Shown: positions 5,336 through 6,341 of the stretch, one piece after another
How positions within the stretch are numbered: the stretch's first letter is position 1
Layout of the letters: every line of letters starts with the position of its first letter
From: an uncultured Planctomycetaceae bacterium
Lineage (GTDB): Bacteria; Planctomycetota; Planctomycetia; Planctomycetales; Planctomycetaceae
Length of the DNA stretch: 6,341 nucleotides
NCBI GenBank assembly: GCA_937952455.1
Contig: CALFYU010000339.1
Coordinates: 1-6,341, forward strand
Reading direction: 5' to 3'
Position numbers and translations under genes: made by a program
Notes under the pieces: model-generated
What the model was told of the DNA's origin: nothing
The model's input: the letters and a program-made list of their open reading frames with translations, nothing else
The model's database searches: none

Positions 5336-6280
5336 GTGAACCCGTCATTTTTCGAACAACTGCGCGGCCCGAATTCCGGCGACAGCTTGCGGTACGACGC
5401 CGAGCGCAATCTGCTGATCGATGATTCGACGTCGGAATCGTTTCCGATCCTCGCCGGCATTCCCCGTTCAGTAGCTTCGGAGCATCTGGCCAGTTTTGGG
5501 CTGCAGTGGAACAAGTACGAGGTTGCGCACGACGACGAAGACCGGGCCACGTTTGAGGCCAAGACCGGCATGCCGCTGGCAGACTTATCCGGACTGCGGG
5601 TGTTGGATGCCGGGTGTGGCGGCGGGCGGTATAGCAAGATTGTCGGCGAGGCGGGGGCGGCGGTGATCGGTGCCGATCACAGCACCGCTGTCGAAAAAGC
5701 AGCGCAATTGTGCGGGCACTTGCCGGAGGTCCACTTCGTGCAGGCGGACTTGAAAAAATTGCCGTTGGAGCAAGCCTCGTTTGATTTTGTGTTCTCGATC
5801 GGCGTCATGCATCACGATGCCGATACGCGCGCGGTCTTCGATGCTGTGGCGCGGTTCGTCAAACCGGGGGGCAAACTGGCCGTCTGGCTGTATCGCCGCA
5901 ATCAGTTCTGGCAGGAATGGATCAACAATGCGCTGCGGCGGCGCACGACGAAGATGCCGCCGGAAAAACTCGAGCCATGGTGCCGCCGCGGCGCCTGGCT
6001 GGGCGGGTTGCCGGTGGTCGGCAAGACGCTGAACAAGATCGTCAACTTCAGCAATCACCCCAATTGGGAAAATCGTGTCTGCGACACGTTCGATTGGTAT
6101 GCGCCGCAGTACCAGTACCACCACACGGTCGATGAATTGAGTGGTTGGTTTCGTGACGCCGGGTTCGAGCAATTGCGGGTTCTACCGCCGGAAAAAATCG
6201 GCCGGCTTTATCGCTGGACGTATGAGCGGAATTTGCTGATTGGCAGCGGGGTGAATATCCAGGGGACGCGGGCGGGGTGA
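5336..6280 (+). CDS. Class I SAM-dependent methyltransferase with Trm112-like N-terminus
   Basis: A 314-residue soluble methyltransferase. Residues about 18-46 (LRYDAERNLLIDDS...FPILAGIPR) resemble the Trm112/YbaR-like segment often fused to such enzymes, but contain none of its zinc cysteines. A linker with FGLQWNKY (54-61), recurring in this fusion type, leads to the Rossmann domain. Motif I is VLDAGCGGGRYS (89-100), acidic residues for SAM are Asp114 (GADHS) and Asp138 (QADLKKLPL), motif IV-like FDFVFSIGVMHH is at 149-160, and VKPGGKLAVWLY at 175-186. About 75 residues including a basic stretch (RRRTTK, 201-206) precede DTFDWYAPQYQYHHTVDEL (250-268) and WFRDAGF (271-277), the usual C-terminal region. 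The acceptor is unknown; relatives act on small molecules or sugars. GTG 5336 is the first start after the previous gene's in-frame TAG; the ribosome site (GAG, 5327-5329) is weak, which fits translational coupling. Confidence 0.9.
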   Translation: MNPSFFEQLRGPNSGDSLRYDAERNLLIDDSTSESFPILAGIPRSVASEHLASFGLQWNKYEVAHDDEDRATFEAKTGMPLADLSGLRVLDAGCGGGRYSKIVGEAGAAVIGADHSTAVEKAAQLCGHLPEVHFVQADLKKLPLEQASFDFVFSIGVMHHDADTRAVFDAVARFVKPGGKLAVWLYRRNQFWQEWINNALRRRTTKMPPEKLEPWCRRGAWLGGLPVVGKTLNKIVNFSNHPNWENRVCDTFDWYAPQYQYHHTVDELSGWFRDAGFEQLRVLPPEKIGRLYRWTYERNLLIGSGVNIQGTRAG

Positions 6281-6310
6281 TGTGGGACGATTTTCCGTGT
6301 GCGGCGTTAC

Positions 6311-6333
6311 CCCCCGGCAAAACCGGGGGCTGA
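6311..6333 (-). repeat. REP-like palindrome, TCAGCCCCCGG family (copy 2, inverted)
   Basis: Read on the minus strand: TCAG foot (6333-6330), stem CCCCCGG (6329-6323), loop TTTTG (6322-6318), stem CCGGGGG (6317-6311). The 7-bp stem is perfect here. Twenty bases (6314-6333) are the exact reverse complement of 4031-4050. It begins 30 bp after the methyltransferase stop codon, and no T-tract follows on either strand. Confidence 0.8.
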
Positions 6334-6341
6334 CAGCGGGG

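Noticed and set aside
5585..6172. 195-residue open frame antisense to the methyltransferase
   Set aside because: It mirrors the conserved SAM-binding region on the other strand, with no domain of its own.

Overview
This window looks like a chromosomal piece of a moderately GC-rich bacterium, most likely a planctomycete. That is inferred from a PPi-type phosphofructokinase, weak or missing Shine-Dalgarno sequences before several genes, two GTG starts, and dispersed intergenic repeats of kinds I associate with planctomycete genomes (tandem CACAGATT, CACGGAAG-CACGGAG, GTAGGGTCCGC and GTAGGGCAGGC palindromes). No rRNA, tRNA, IS element, CRISPR array or phage gene is visible. All six genes lie on the + strand and all appear intact; none is cut by a window edge.

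Layout. Positions 15-1307 encode a PPi-dependent 6-phosphofructokinase. After a 156-bp gap filled with repeats comes a HAD-family hydrolase (1464-2348). A 246-bp AT-richer gap contains a large imperfect hairpin, followed by 6-phosphogluconate dehydrogenase (2595-4025). Then come a small VOC/glyoxalase-fold protein (4084-4455), a metallo-beta-lactamase-fold hydrolase of the RNase Z-like branch (4577-5311) and a class I SAM-dependent methyltransferase (5336-6280). The last 61 bp hold another palindromic repeat.

Function. The first three genes suggest central sugar-phosphate metabolism: PPi-linked interconversion of fructose 6-phosphate and fructose 1,6-bisphosphate, an unassigned HAD phosphatase-like enzyme, and the oxidative pentose phosphate step that gives ribulose 5-phosphate and NADPH. 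The last three are single-domain enzymes whose substrates cannot be read from sequence. The hydrolase and methyltransferase are only 24 bp apart and probably co-transcribed; the other gaps are larger and full of repeats, so the window need not be one operon.

The most unusual content is between the genes. Three sequence-unrelated short palindrome families share one design: a 4-nt 5' foot (GTAG, GTAG or TCAG), a 7-bp stem and a 3-5-nt loop. Two occur as head-to-head pairs, and the third occurs as two inverted copies about 2.3 kb apart. This resembles REP/BIME elements that are moved by RAYT (TnpA-REP) transposases. Repeats sit 5-30 bp after five of the six stop codons. I found no clear new multi-gene system.
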